Part shown: in pieces, positions 1-7,419 of the stretch
Position numbering within the stretch: position 1 is the first letter of the stretch
Layout: the number at the start of each line of letters is the position of its first letter
Origin: Natrinema ejinorense
GTDB lineage: Archaea; Halobacteriota; Halobacteria; Halobacteriales; Natrialbaceae
Assembly (NCBI RefSeq): GCF_002494345.1
Contig: NZ_NXNI01000001.1
Location: forward strand, 682,001 to 746,000
Reading direction: 5' to 3'
DNA length: 64,000 nt
Made by a program: the position numbers and the translations under genes
Notes under the pieces: generated by a model
Databases searched by the model: none
Told to the model about the DNA's origin: nothing
The model's input: only the letters and a program-made list of their open reading frames with translations

Positions 1-1
1 C

Positions 2-82
2 CGCGACCTCTCCGAGGCGGAGGAGACCTTCCTTCGCTCCCGGCGCGAGGCCGAGCCCCCCGCCCTCGAGTCCGGCGAGTAG
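2..82 (+). CDS. C-terminal end of an unidentified protein (partial)
   Basis: An open frame enters from the left edge and ends at TAG (80-82). The 26 visible residues are charged and end in ALESGE. The codons are GC-rich at the third position, as in the neighbouring genes, so this is probably the tail of a real gene. It is too short to assign a function. The next gene starts 80 bases later on the same strand. Confidence 0.5.
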   Translation, partial: RDLSEAEETFLRSRREAEPPALESGE

Positions 83-161
83 CGATCTCGGCTTCGCCGT
101 CGACTGCTCCGCGTTGTGTTCAAGCACCCGATTCAACTCGCTCGGGGGCGAACGCGATGGT

Positions 162-674
162 ATGGTCGATGAGCCACTCGACAATCTCGACCGCCGTATC
201 CTGCACTTGCTCCAGGTGGACGCCCGCGGTGCCAGCGACACGGCCATCGCCGACGAAACCGACGTCACAGGGACGACGATCAACAATCGGATCACGCAAC
301 TGGAGGAGAAGGGCGTCATTCTCGGCTACAATCCCGAGATCAATTACGAGGCCGCGGGGTATCCGATGCGCGTCCTCTTCATTTGCTCGACCGACCTCTC
401 CCGGCGGTCGGAAATGGCGGAGCAGGCACTCGAGGTGCGGGGCGTCGTCAACGTCCGGGAGATGTTGTCCGGCGAGGAGAACCTCCACGTGGAGGTAGTG
501 GCCGAAGCGACGACGGACATCAAGCAAAGCACCGAACAGTTAGACGAGCTGGGGCTACAGCTCGTGAGCAGCAACATCCTGGCGGAGGAACACGTCCAAC
601 CGTGGAATCACTTCCACCAGGAACTCGTCGGCGAGCCCGACGCGCTCTCGGACCGCGAGTCCACCGAAGAGTAG
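162..674 (+). CDS. Lrp/AsnC family transcriptional regulator
   Basis: This 170-residue protein begins with an AsnC-type winged helix-turn-helix (about residues 5-60, starting LDNLDRRILHLLQVDARG). A ligand-sensing-like alpha/beta region follows (about 65-140). Lrp/AsnC proteins bind DNA as dimers or octamers and often sense amino acids; the ligand here cannot be read from the sequence. I chose the ATG at 162 because the DNA-binding domain starts directly after it; an earlier GTG at 114 would add 16 residues that do not fit the family. The C-terminal tail (about 145-170) is acidic and outside the domain. It is probably transcribed alone. Confidence 0.85.
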   Translation: MVDEPLDNLDRRILHLLQVDARGASDTAIADETDVTGTTINNRITQLEEKGVILGYNPEINYEAAGYPMRVLFICSTDLSRRSEMAEQALEVRGVVNVREMLSGEENLHVEVVAEATTDIKQSTEQLDELGLQLVSSNILAEEHVQPWNHFHQELVGEPDALSDRESTEE

Positions 675-846
675 CCATCGAAGCCGATATTGATTGGAGT
701 ATTGAACTGTTACCGGCGAGTCTCCGGCCGAATCGCCCCCGTTCGCTTGAAAAAACCAATCGGCCAGCGGTCTCTCCACAGGATTGTAAAGTATGCAAAG
801 TTATCGCAAAAAAGAGGTTAAGAGGGGCGAGACCAATCGATACGTG

Positions 847-1203
847 ATGGCAGGACCGCATACGTCACGACTGACCGAAACGTTCGATCTTTTGTCGCAT
901 CCCTACCGGCGCTACGTGCTATACTATCTCACGAGAGAATCCGAGGCGGTCGGGATCGACACCCTCGCAGCCGTGATCGCCAACTGGGACGGTGACGGGA
1001 CGATGACGGCTCCCGGGAGCGGTCACGGAGACGTCGAGACCGCGCTCCGTCACACGCACCTCCCGAAACTCGCCGACGCCGGCATCGTACTGTTCGGCGC
1101 GAACGCGGACGCGATCGAGTTCAGGGCAACGGACAGGTTCGACCGGTTTCTCGAGGAGACGGCACGTCTCGACGGCTACGTGCAAACCGCCACCAGCGAG
1201 TGA
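847..1203 (+). CDS. DUF7344-type winged-helix protein
   Basis: This 118-residue protein has the haloarchaeal DUF7344 pattern: an N-terminal helix with LLSHPYRRYVLYYL (about 11-24), a middle region, and the signature RHTHLPKLADAG followed by a beta-wing. These are predicted winged-helix DNA-binding proteins of unknown target. An upstream ATG at 793 is in frame, but it adds a lysine-rich stretch untypical of the family and overlaps an AT-rich promoter-like region (about 785-830), so ATG 847 is preferred. Three more members or fragments of the family occur in this window, near 38.5 kb, 51.3 kb and 54.7 kb. Confidence 0.8.
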   Translation: MAGPHTSRLTETFDLLSHPYRRYVLYYLTRESEAVGIDTLAAVIANWDGDGTMTAPGSGHGDVETALRHTHLPKLADAGIVLFGANADAIEFRATDRFDRFLEETARLDGYVQTATSE

Positions 1204-1235
1204 CTGTGAGAAGCGCACGCGGTCGACTGGATCGT

Positions 1236-1511
1236 TCAATCGTAGCGGATCGTCAATCCATCCTCGGTGATTCGAATCCCGTAATCGGCGATCGAAAACG
1301 AAATAACGAGCCGACTGTCGGCGGTAACGAGCGCATCGAGTGCTTCGGGATCGACGTAATCGTAGAGGGTGTTGTCCAGTGTCGTCGAGAGGTCGGCCGG
1401 TGTAACCTCTTCTAAGGACGCGATCGCTCCGATGATAGCCATACTCGGCTCGGTGGTCGCCCAATCGTAGTGATGGTGGACGGTCTCGGAGTAGGTAGAG
1501 CAGTCACCCAT
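1236..1511 (-). CDS. HalOD1 output-domain protein
   Basis: This 91-residue protein matches the pattern of halobacterial output domain 1 (HalOD1). It has a helical N-terminal half (SMAIIGAIASLEEVTPADLS), a YDYVDPEALDALV core and a C-terminal beta-hairpin resembling ADYGIRITEDGLTI. HalOD1 is found alone or fused to signalling proteins in haloarchaea; its biochemical role is unknown. The start at 1511 is the first ATG. A TATA-like AATTATAA lies about 30 bases upstream on the minus strand (near 1538-1545), which suggests a nearly leaderless mRNA. It is convergent with the DUF7344 gene, 32 bases apart. Confidence 0.75.
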   Translation of the reverse strand: MGDCSTYSETVHHHYDWATTEPSMAIIGAIASLEEVTPADLSTTLDNTLYDYVDPEALDALVTADSRLVISFSIADYGIRITEDGLTIRYD

Positions 1512-1724
1512 AGCCACCAGTAGCGCTGAGTTCGCTTATAATTGCCGTGCCGTGTGAACGAAAGCGACCCCCGCTTGGACGGTCGCTGCCGCTGTGGGGT
1601 CGCCAGTTCCGTCGCCGGGGGTCCGGAAGGGTGAGGACGGTTCGCTCGCTGACCGAACGCGGATCCACGGGGATGCCGACTGCGAAGCCAACGATTCAAA
1701 TCCCAGTCCGCCTAACTGCCGCCA

Positions 1725-2702
1725 ATGGGAAACGCTGCACTTCGGGACATCGCCGTCATCGAGGACATCCCCTTCGCGGACATCGAGGGCGTCGTCGCCG
1801 TCGACGCACACAACTGGCTCTATCGATACCTGACGACGACGGTCAAGTGGACCGACAGCGGCACGTACACGACCGGCGACGGAACCGAGGTCGCCAACCT
1901 CGTCGGGATCGTCCAGGGACTCCCCAAGTTCTTCGAACACGACATCACGCCGGTGATGGTCTTCGACGGCGGTCCCTCGGAGCTCAAAGACGACGAGATC
2001 GAGTCCCGGCGCGAACAGCGCCGCAGCTACGAGGAGCAACTCGAGACCGCCCGCGAGGAGGGCGACGCAGTCGCGATCGCCCAACTCGAGTCTCGTACCC
2101 AGCGACTGACGCCGACGATTCAGGAGACCAGCCGCGAACTCCTGCGACTGCTCGACGTCCCGATCGTCGAAGCGCCGGCGGAGGGCGAGGCTCAGGCCGC
2201 CCACATGGTCACGCGCGGCGACGCCGACTATGTCGGCTCCGAGGACTACGACGCCCTGCTCTTTGGCGCGCCGCTGACGCTACGTCAGCTGACGAGCAAG
2301 GGCGACCCCGAACTGATGGACCTCGAGGCCACGCTCGACCACCACGAGCTCACCCTCGAGCAACTGATCGACGCGGCGATCCTCATCGGGACGGACTTCA
2401 ACGAGGGGGTCTCCGGCATCGGTCCCAAGACGGCGATTTCGGCGATCACCGAACACGGCGACCTCTGGAGCGTCCTCGAGGCCCGGGGTGCACACATCGA
2501 GTACGGTGACCGCGTTCGACAGCTGTTCCGCGACCCGGACGTGACGGACGACTACGAGGTCGACGCGACAATCGAGCCCGACCTCGAGGCCGCACGGGCG
2601 TACGTCACCGAGGAGTGGGGTGTCGATTCCGACGAGGTCGAACGCGGGTTCGAGCGCATCGAGGAGAGCGTCACGCAAACGGGGCTGGATCGCTGGACGT
2701 GA
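1725..2702 (+). CDS. fen: Flap endonuclease 1 (FEN1/XPG family)
   Basis: FEN1 cleaves 5' flaps during Okazaki-fragment maturation and long-patch base excision repair. The protein has 325 residues, the usual archaeal length. The N-terminal nuclease region carries D27 and D81 ([11 protein letters not shown]). The internal region carries E153/E155 ([12 protein letters not shown]) and D174/D176. D224 precedes the helix-hairpin-helix ([11 protein letters not shown]). The last residues, QTGLDRWT (318-325), form a PCNA-interacting box (QxxLxxW). All metal-binding acidic residues seen in the family appear present. The ATG gives the conserved MGN start, where the N-terminal glycine is needed for catalysis in the family. 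Confidence 0.96.
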   Translation: MGNAALRDIAVIEDIPFADIEGVVAVDAHNWLYRYLTTTVKWTDSGTYTTGDGTEVANLVGIVQGLPKFFEHDITPVMVFDGGPSELKDDEIESRREQRRSYEEQLETAREEGDAVAIAQLESRTQRLTPTIQETSRELLRLLDVPIVEAPAEGEAQAAHMVTRGDADYVGSEDYDALLFGAPLTLRQLTSKGDPELMDLEATLDHHELTLEQLIDAAILIGTDFNEGVSGIGPKTAISAITEHGDLWSVLEARGAHIEYGDRVRQLFRDPDVTDDYEVDATIEPDLEAARAYVTEEWGVDSDEVERGFERIEESVTQTGLDRWT

Positions 2703-2758
2703 TCGGCGGGACGGACGTTCGCAGCCGCGTTCGACCCGCAGACCCGACCGCGAACCCC

Positions 2759-3910
2759 TCACTGATCGCGCTGCAATCGATCCGGAACGAGATCCCGATA
2801 CGCGAGTTCGGCCGCGTTTCCGGCGTCGCTGACGGCTGAGAGGTAGCCGAGCCCGACGGTCGTCTTCAGCGCCCGTGCCGGTCGTCCCGTCACTACCCGC
2901 GAGCCGATCGTCGCGACCGCGCCGTCCCCGACGCTGACGACCCAGCCGGGCGATTCGAAGGTGAACCGCTCGAGGGAGGGGCTCGCGCGTTCGATATCGC
3001 CACCCGCTGCGACGAGTGTGGCGACGTTTTTCGCGACCGTTCGCGCCTCCCGCACGGCGGCCTGTGCGCTCGCCGGGACCGGCTCCCCGTCGGCGTCGAC
3101 CGCGCGAACCGCATCCCCGAGCGCGAACGTCCGCCCGTCGAGGCGGAGATCGCTCTCGACCGTCGGCCGCTCGCCCCCGAGTGCGTCCGCGCCCCGGATC
3201 CCGCCGGTCCAGACGAACTGATCGTAAGGGACGCGGTCGCCGGACTCGAGTGTGACGTGGGTCTCGTCCGCTCGGAAAACGGCCGCGTCGGTCCGCACGT
3301 CGATTCCCTGGGCCTCGAGTGCGGTCCGAACCGCTCGCTGGAAGTCGGCGGGAAAGTTCGGTGCGACGCTGTCGAGTTGCTCGAGGATCGTGATCGTCGC
3401 CGCACGACGTTCCTCGCGGGCGAGGGCCGCGAGTTCCCCCGCGACCTGCACCCCGGAGAGGCCGGCACCGCCGACGACGATCCGGGGGTCGTCCGAGCGG
3501 AGGGCCGTGAGCGTCCCCGATCGAATTCGATTCGCGTGTGACAGTCGCTTGAGCGGGGTCGCGTGTTCGCGAACCCCCTCGAGCCCGTAGTCGGCCGTCC
3601 GTGCGCCGAGACAGATCGCCGCCACGTCGTAGGACAGCGAGCCAGTAGCGAGGGAGACGACTCGCTCGCTCCGGTCGATCCCCTCGACGCGGGCGATCTG
3701 AACGGTGGCCCGCTCGAGCACCTCGGGCAGCCCGACCGTGATCGCGGCGGCCAGTTCCGGCCGGCGTATCACCCGATGGAGTTCGTGCTGGACGAGGTGG
3801 TCCGGCGACTCGTCGACCAGCGTGATCGCAGCCGTCTCGGGGAGTTGTCGCTCGAGGAGTCGCGTCAGCGTCAGCCCCGCGTAGCCGGCACCGAGGACGA
3901 CGACGTGCAT
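2759..3910 (-). CDS. NAD(P)/FAD-dependent oxidoreductase (type II NADH dehydrogenase-like)
   Basis: This 383-residue protein starts with an FAD-binding Rossmann motif (MHVVVLGAGYAGLTL). A second dinucleotide fold follows near residue 150 (RIVVGGAGLSGVQVAGELA), then the FAD-contacting segment RTFALGDAV near residue 280. This is the layout of the type II NADH dehydrogenase/sulfide-quinone reductase superfamily. Such enzymes pass electrons from NADH to quinone at the inner face of the membrane, but the substrate is not certain from sequence. I see no CxxxC disulfide centre of the sulfide-quinone type. The ATG at 3910 directly precedes the Rossmann motif. The gene is convergent with fen, 56 bases apart. 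Confidence 0.85.
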   Translation of the reverse strand: MHVVVLGAGYAGLTLTRLLERQLPETAAITLVDESPDHLVQHELHRVIRRPELAAAITVGLPEVLERATVQIARVEGIDRSERVVSLATGSLSYDVAAICLGARTADYGLEGVREHATPLKRLSHANRIRSGTLTALRSDDPRIVVGGAGLSGVQVAGELAALAREERRAATITILEQLDSVAPNFPADFQRAVRTALEAQGIDVRTDAAVFRADETHVTLESGDRVPYDQFVWTGGIRGADALGGERPTVESDLRLDGRTFALGDAVRAVDADGEPVPASAQAAVREARTVAKNVATLVAAGGDIERASPSLERFTFESPGWVVSVGDGAVATIGSRVVTGRPARALKTTVGLGYLSAVSDAGNAAELAYRDLVPDRLQRDQ

Positions 3911-3998
3911 ACACGAACTAGACAGCGCTGGAACATAATTTCTCGGCGGATTCGTCGGGGGTGTGGCTCCGCCGCGCCCGCGAGAAACGGATCCGTCG

Positions 3999-4982
3999 TC
4001 AGAACAGGTGGTCGTCTTCCTCGAGCAGGCGAGCGGGGCCGCCGACGTCCCAGACGGTGGTGGAGACGCCACAGTCCGAGACCACTTCTTCGACTTCCTC
4101 GGCGTGTTCCTCGGTGGTGTTGACGTAGACGCTGGCACCGGTGTCCGTCGAGAAGTAAACCGGAACGTCCTCCTCCTCGCGGAGTTCGCGCACGGCGTTG
4201 AAGACCGCGAGGGTGGCCGGCTGCCAGTAGACCCACCCCGAGGGGCCGGTCATGGTCGTCGCGGCCAGCGACAGCGAGTCGTGTTCGGCGCGTTCGAACA
4301 CGCCCTCGAAGTCGTCGTTTCGCAGGGAGTCACGCATCTTCGCGATCTGTTCGTGGATGTGGGCGTTGCGGGCCTGGAACATGTGGCTGTCGGCGGCCTC
4401 GCGGTGGGCGTCGTCGGTGTCCTTGTGGTAGGGGACGAGGCCGACGACGATCTTGAGGTCCTCGTGGAGGTTCGATGGGATCCGCTCGGAACGACAGTCC
4501 TCGTCGTTCATTCCGGTGCGGAGATGCGAGAAGGCACCGGTGACCGCCCGCGCGGCCGAGGCCGACCCGACGCGAGCGATCGTCGAGATCTCTCCCTTGG
4601 AGGCGTCGAGTTCGGCCGCCTCGGCCAGGGCCATCGCCGCGGCCGCAAAGCCGGAGGAGGACGATCCCAGCCCGACGTTGGTCGGGAAACTGTTCTCGCT
4701 CTCGAGGCGGACCGGGTAGACGGTGTGGGCGGCGTCGGACTTCGAGCGGGCCTTCTCGACGACGGCTTCGACCCGTTCGTACGCGCGCCCGTCGAGTTCG
4801 TCGCCGTCGACGACGAAGGTGTCCTCCTCGTAGTCCATCGAGAACTCGACTGTCGTCCGGGTGTGGCTGGGGGCCGTACAGACGCTGATACTGTCGTGAT
4901 AGGGCAGCCGCTTGATGTCGTCGCGCATCCCGTGATACTTGACCAGCCCCTGAATGGGGTGGGCCATGGCCGTGGCTTTCAT
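3999..4982 (-). CDS. mvaD: Phosphomevalonate decarboxylase (alternate archaeal mevalonate pathway)
   Basis: This 327-residue GHMP-kinase-fold protein has the ATP-loop PTNVGLGSSSSGFAAAAMAL near residue 100 and the family start MAHPIQGLVKYHGMRD. Its haloarchaeal relative in Haloferax volcanii was shown to decarboxylate phosphomevalonate to isopentenyl phosphate, not diphosphomevalonate. This gene should therefore supply precursor for archaeal isoprenoid lipids through isopentenyl phosphate kinase. The start is ATG 4982; a second in-frame Met lies four codons later. The gene shares strand with the FAD oxidoreductase (88 bases between). A polyprenyl synthase and a UbiA prenyltransferase elsewhere in the window use the same pathway. 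Confidence 0.9.
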   Translation of the reverse strand: MKATAMAHPIQGLVKYHGMRDDIKRLPYHDSISVCTAPSHTRTTVEFSMDYEEDTFVVDGDELDGRAYERVEAVVEKARSKSDAAHTVYPVRLESENSFPTNVGLGSSSSGFAAAAMALAEAAELDASKGEISTIARVGSASAARAVTGAFSHLRTGMNDEDCRSERIPSNLHEDLKIVVGLVPYHKDTDDAHREAADSHMFQARNAHIHEQIAKMRDSLRNDDFEGVFERAEHDSLSLAATTMTGPSGWVYWQPATLAVFNAVRELREEEDVPVYFSTDTGASVYVNTTEEHAEEVEEVVSDCGVSTTVWDVGGPARLLEEDDHLF

Positions 4983-5198
4983 ACCCACATAGGTGGCTGA
5001 GGGCCGCTTAAAGCTCACGGCATCCGGCGACCGGTTTCGGTCCGGGACTGACTCCCACGTTGGAAATTCGCTACAGCTAACATTCCGCGGCCGACGCTCG
5101 AGTCGCGAGACCAACGCCGAAGGCAGATTGCGTCCGTTCCGCCGCCGAGCCTCTCCGGAATCCGAACGCTAAACAGAACCGGTTCCCACCACCCTCCT

Positions 5199-5882
5199 AT
5201 GGGAACCCCACGCGAGACGCCGCAGGCCCAAGCCGAGGCGGTAGTCGACCGCCTCGAGGCGGAGTATCCCGAGTCGACGATTTCGTTGCGGTACTCGAAC
5301 CGCCTCGAGCTACTGATCGCGGTGATCCTCTCGGCGCAGTGTACGGACGAGCGGGTAAACAAGGAAACGAAGCACCTCTTCGAGACGTACGACGGGGCCG
5401 AGGACTACGCGAACGCGGCACAGGACGAACTCGCGGAGGATCTGAACTCGATCACCTATTACAACAGCAAGGCGGAGTACATCCGCGACTCCTGTGCGAC
5501 GATCCTCGAGGAACACGACGGCGAGGTACCCGATACGATGGACGAATTAACCGAACTCTCGGGTGTCGGCCGAAAGACGGCGAACGTCGTCCTCCAGCAC
5601 GGCCACGATATCGTCGAGGGGATCGTCGTCGACACGCACGTCCAGCGGCTCTCGCGGCGGCTGGGGCTGACCGAGGAAAAGTACCCCGAACGGATCGAGC
5701 AGGATCTGATCGAGATCGTCCCCGAGGCCGATTGGCAGCAGTTTACCCACCTCTGTATCGACCACGGGCGGGCGACCTGTACGGCACAGAATCCCGACTG
5801 TCACGACTGCGTGCTGGCGGACATCTGCCCTTCGGAGAAAGGCGACAGCGAGATCGACCTCGCCTCCGGCGACCCCTGGTAA
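5199..5882 (+). CDS. nth: Endonuclease III (DNA glycosylase/AP lyase)
   Basis: This 227-residue base-excision repair enzyme removes oxidised pyrimidines and nicks the abasic site. It carries the helix-hairpin-helix LSGVGRKTANVV with the catalytic Lys126, and the conserved Asp145 in VVDTHVQRLSRR. The 4Fe-4S ligands C194, C201, C204 and C210 are spaced C-x6-C-x2-C-x5-C, the canonical pattern. The length is normal. No Shine-Dalgarno precedes ATG 5199, and an AT-richer CTAAACAG sits about 25-30 bases upstream, consistent with leaderless translation. The gene is divergent from mvaD with 216 bases between starts. Confidence 0.95.
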   Translation: MGTPRETPQAQAEAVVDRLEAEYPESTISLRYSNRLELLIAVILSAQCTDERVNKETKHLFETYDGAEDYANAAQDELAEDLNSITYYNSKAEYIRDSCATILEEHDGEVPDTMDELTELSGVGRKTANVVLQHGHDIVEGIVVDTHVQRLSRRLGLTEEKYPERIEQDLIEIVPEADWQQFTHLCIDHGRATCTAQNPDCHDCVLADICPSEKGDSEIDLASGDPW

Positions 5883-5980
5883 TCGGCGAGCAGACGGCCG
5901 GAAACGGCACGATCGGTACGCCGACCTTCGCAAGCCCAACGCCCTTTCGGTAGCCGCCGATACCCCACGTCGGGATCACT

Positions 5981-6241
5981 ATGTCCGACACCACTGACGA
6001 ACACGAGACCACCGACAAGGACGAACACGGCCGCGACGTTCAACTCGAGAAGGAGCAAACCGATCCGGAGGAAACGCGAGACGAGGAGGGGCTCACCGAG
6101 GAAGAGAAGGAAGCCCGAGAGCGACGGGACGACGCGCAACGCCGTCAGGACATCGAACAGCAATCCGACGACCGGGAGGACGACGCCCTCGAGAATGCGA
6201 ATCCGGACCACCACCGGGACGAGGAGCCGTACAACAGCTGA
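5981..6241 (+). CDS. Small highly charged hypothetical protein
   Basis: This 86-residue protein is built almost entirely of Asp, Glu, Arg, Lys, Gln and Thr. It has no hydrophobic core, so it is likely disordered or a single long charged helix (about residues 38-70). I do not recognise a family. Codon usage matches the surroundings. Its stop codon TGA (6239-6241) is the first triplet of an intergenic palindromic repeat (6239-6330), an arrangement seen at three other genes in this window. Confidence 0.6.
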   Translation: MSDTTDEHETTDKDEHGRDVQLEKEQTDPEETRDEEGLTEEEKEARERRDDAQRRQDIEQQSDDREDDALENANPDHHRDEEPYNS

Positions 6242-6330
6242 GACGGTTTGTTGTCCCGATGTCCCGGTGGGACCGGGACCGCCGCGACCCCACCGGGACT
6301 GACGGACAGAAGACCGTATGAGACGGTCTG
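6239..6330 (+). repeat. Palindromic intergenic repeat, copy A
   Basis: This 92-base element starts at the stop codon of the gene ending at 6241 (TGAGACGGTTTG, then TTGTCCCGATGTCCCGG). It has a central GC-rich stem (GGTGGG...CCCACC) and ends with a perfect 7-bp inverted repeat AGACCGT-ATGAG-ACGGTCT at 6311-6329. TGAGACGGT occurs at both ends (6239 and 6319). It is homologous to copies at 7329, 16517 and 38877. Orientation is given as that of the adjacent gene. Confidence 0.8.
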
Positions 6331-6352
6331 TCGTATCCCCTCGAGTCACCGG

Positions 6353-7159
6353 CTACGATAGCCGCTCGTCGGGGACGCACAACGTCGAGAGCGTTCCGTC
6401 GGCGGCGACGACAACCCGCGACTCGGGCGTTACCATCCCGGCCGATCGCCCGTCGACGACGAGTGTCACGTCGCCTTCCTCGCGTTCGACCGTAAACGTC
6501 GACTCGTCGTGTGGAAGCACCCATCGGCGCGTCTGGGTGACGAACGGCCCGATCGGCGCGACGGCGATTGCGTCGATGGCCGGCGAGAGCTGTGGTGTAT
6601 CGATAGCACTCGCGTAGCCGTGGCTGCCCGCCGGCGTCGCCGCGACGACGCCATCGGCGCGGAAGGTCGCGACGGGCTCCCCACGGCTTCGGACGCCGTA
6701 CTCGGAGATCCGTGCCGGTTCGTCGGTGATGAGCGTCACGTCGAACAGGGCACGTTCTCGGTCCACGACACTCGCGGGCTCGCCGTCGCGCGTCGACTCG
6801 AGGACGACGTCCAGAACTGGGTGGGACCGACGGACGCTGTCCCCATCGAGGACGGCCGCAAGTGCATCGGGAAGTCGATCGCGATCGATCGACTCGATAC
6901 CGGAGACGGGACCGACCGGCAGGACGGGGGAGTCGACGCCGGCACGGGCGATCGCCGACAGGGCTCGTTCGCCGGCCGTCACCAGCACCGACGGGTCGGC
7001 CGCCAGAACGTCCTCGAGGTCCCCGCTACTGATCGTCCCGCCGGCGTCGACGATTGCCGTCTCGAGAGCCTCGCCGATCCCGATCGCGTCGCTGGCCGCG
7101 TCCTCGGGATCGACGACGCCGACGACGGGAGAACTGCCCGCGCTCCACGCGCCATCCAT
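6353..7159 (-). CDS. NAD kinase-like protein with degenerate catalytic motif
   Basis: This 268-residue protein resembles ATP-NAD kinases most in the C-terminal half: ADGVVAATPAGSHGYASAID matches the family pattern ADGVIVSTPTGSTAYSLS, and AIAVAPIGPF follows as expected. The catalytic GGDGT motif of true NAD kinases is not intact. The aligned stretch, about residues 55-75, reads VLVTAGERALSAIA, so the key aspartate is missing. The usual NE/D motif reads LITDEPAR. I infer a non-catalytic or altered-function paralog, perhaps regulatory. ATG 7159 is chosen; an upstream in-frame start at 7252 would add 31 residues without domain support. It is convergent with the charged protein upstream, with repeat copy A between. 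Confidence 0.7.
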   Translation of the reverse strand: MDGAWSAGSSPVVGVVDPEDAASDAIGIGEALETAIVDAGGTISSGDLEDVLAADPSVLVTAGERALSAIARAGVDSPVLPVGPVSGIESIDRDRLPDALAAVLDGDSVRRSHPVLDVVLESTRDGEPASVVDRERALFDVTLITDEPARISEYGVRSRGEPVATFRADGVVAATPAGSHGYASAIDTPQLSPAIDAIAVAPIGPFVTQTRRWVLPHDESTFTVEREEGDVTLVVDGRSAGMVTPESRVVVAADGTLSTLCVPDERLS

Positions 7160-7328
7160 GGCCGTCAGTTCACACGGCCCGCTCAAAAGCGTACGGTTGT
7201 CGACCGCGTGCCGGCGGTCGATCAACCGATACGAGACCGTCGGCGATTGCATCGGGGGATCGGCTTCCCGATGGAAACGGGACCCGTCTTCGACGGCCGG
7301 TCACAGTCGTAGCGAACGGCCCGCCTCC

Positions 7329-7419
7329 GACGGTCTCATACGGACTCCTCAGTCAGCGCCGGCGCAACCACACGGCGGTTCGCGGTTGCGCCGGGAGATC
7401 GGGACAGGGGACCGTATCA
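7329..7419 (-). repeat. Palindromic intergenic repeat, copy B
   Basis: This 91-base element is read on the minus strand from the stop codon of the peptidase gene (TGATACGGTCCCCTGTCCCG). A central stem of GGCGCAACC and GGTTGCGCC arms follows, and it ends GTCCGTATGAGACCGTC. It has the same plan and the same orientation relative to the adjoining gene as copies A, C and D. Confidence 0.82.

Noticed and set aside
1690-1715. ATTCAAATCCCAGTCCGCC resembling a tRNA 3' end
   Set aside because: No acceptor-stem partner or cloverleaf is found in the preceding 80 bases; it is the region just before the fen start.
2280-3914. 544-codon minus-strand frame across fen and the FAD oxidoreductase region
   Set aside because: Composition is dominated by Arg, Gly, Pro and Asp, typical of a shadow frame in GC-rich DNA, and it overlaps two clearly real genes.
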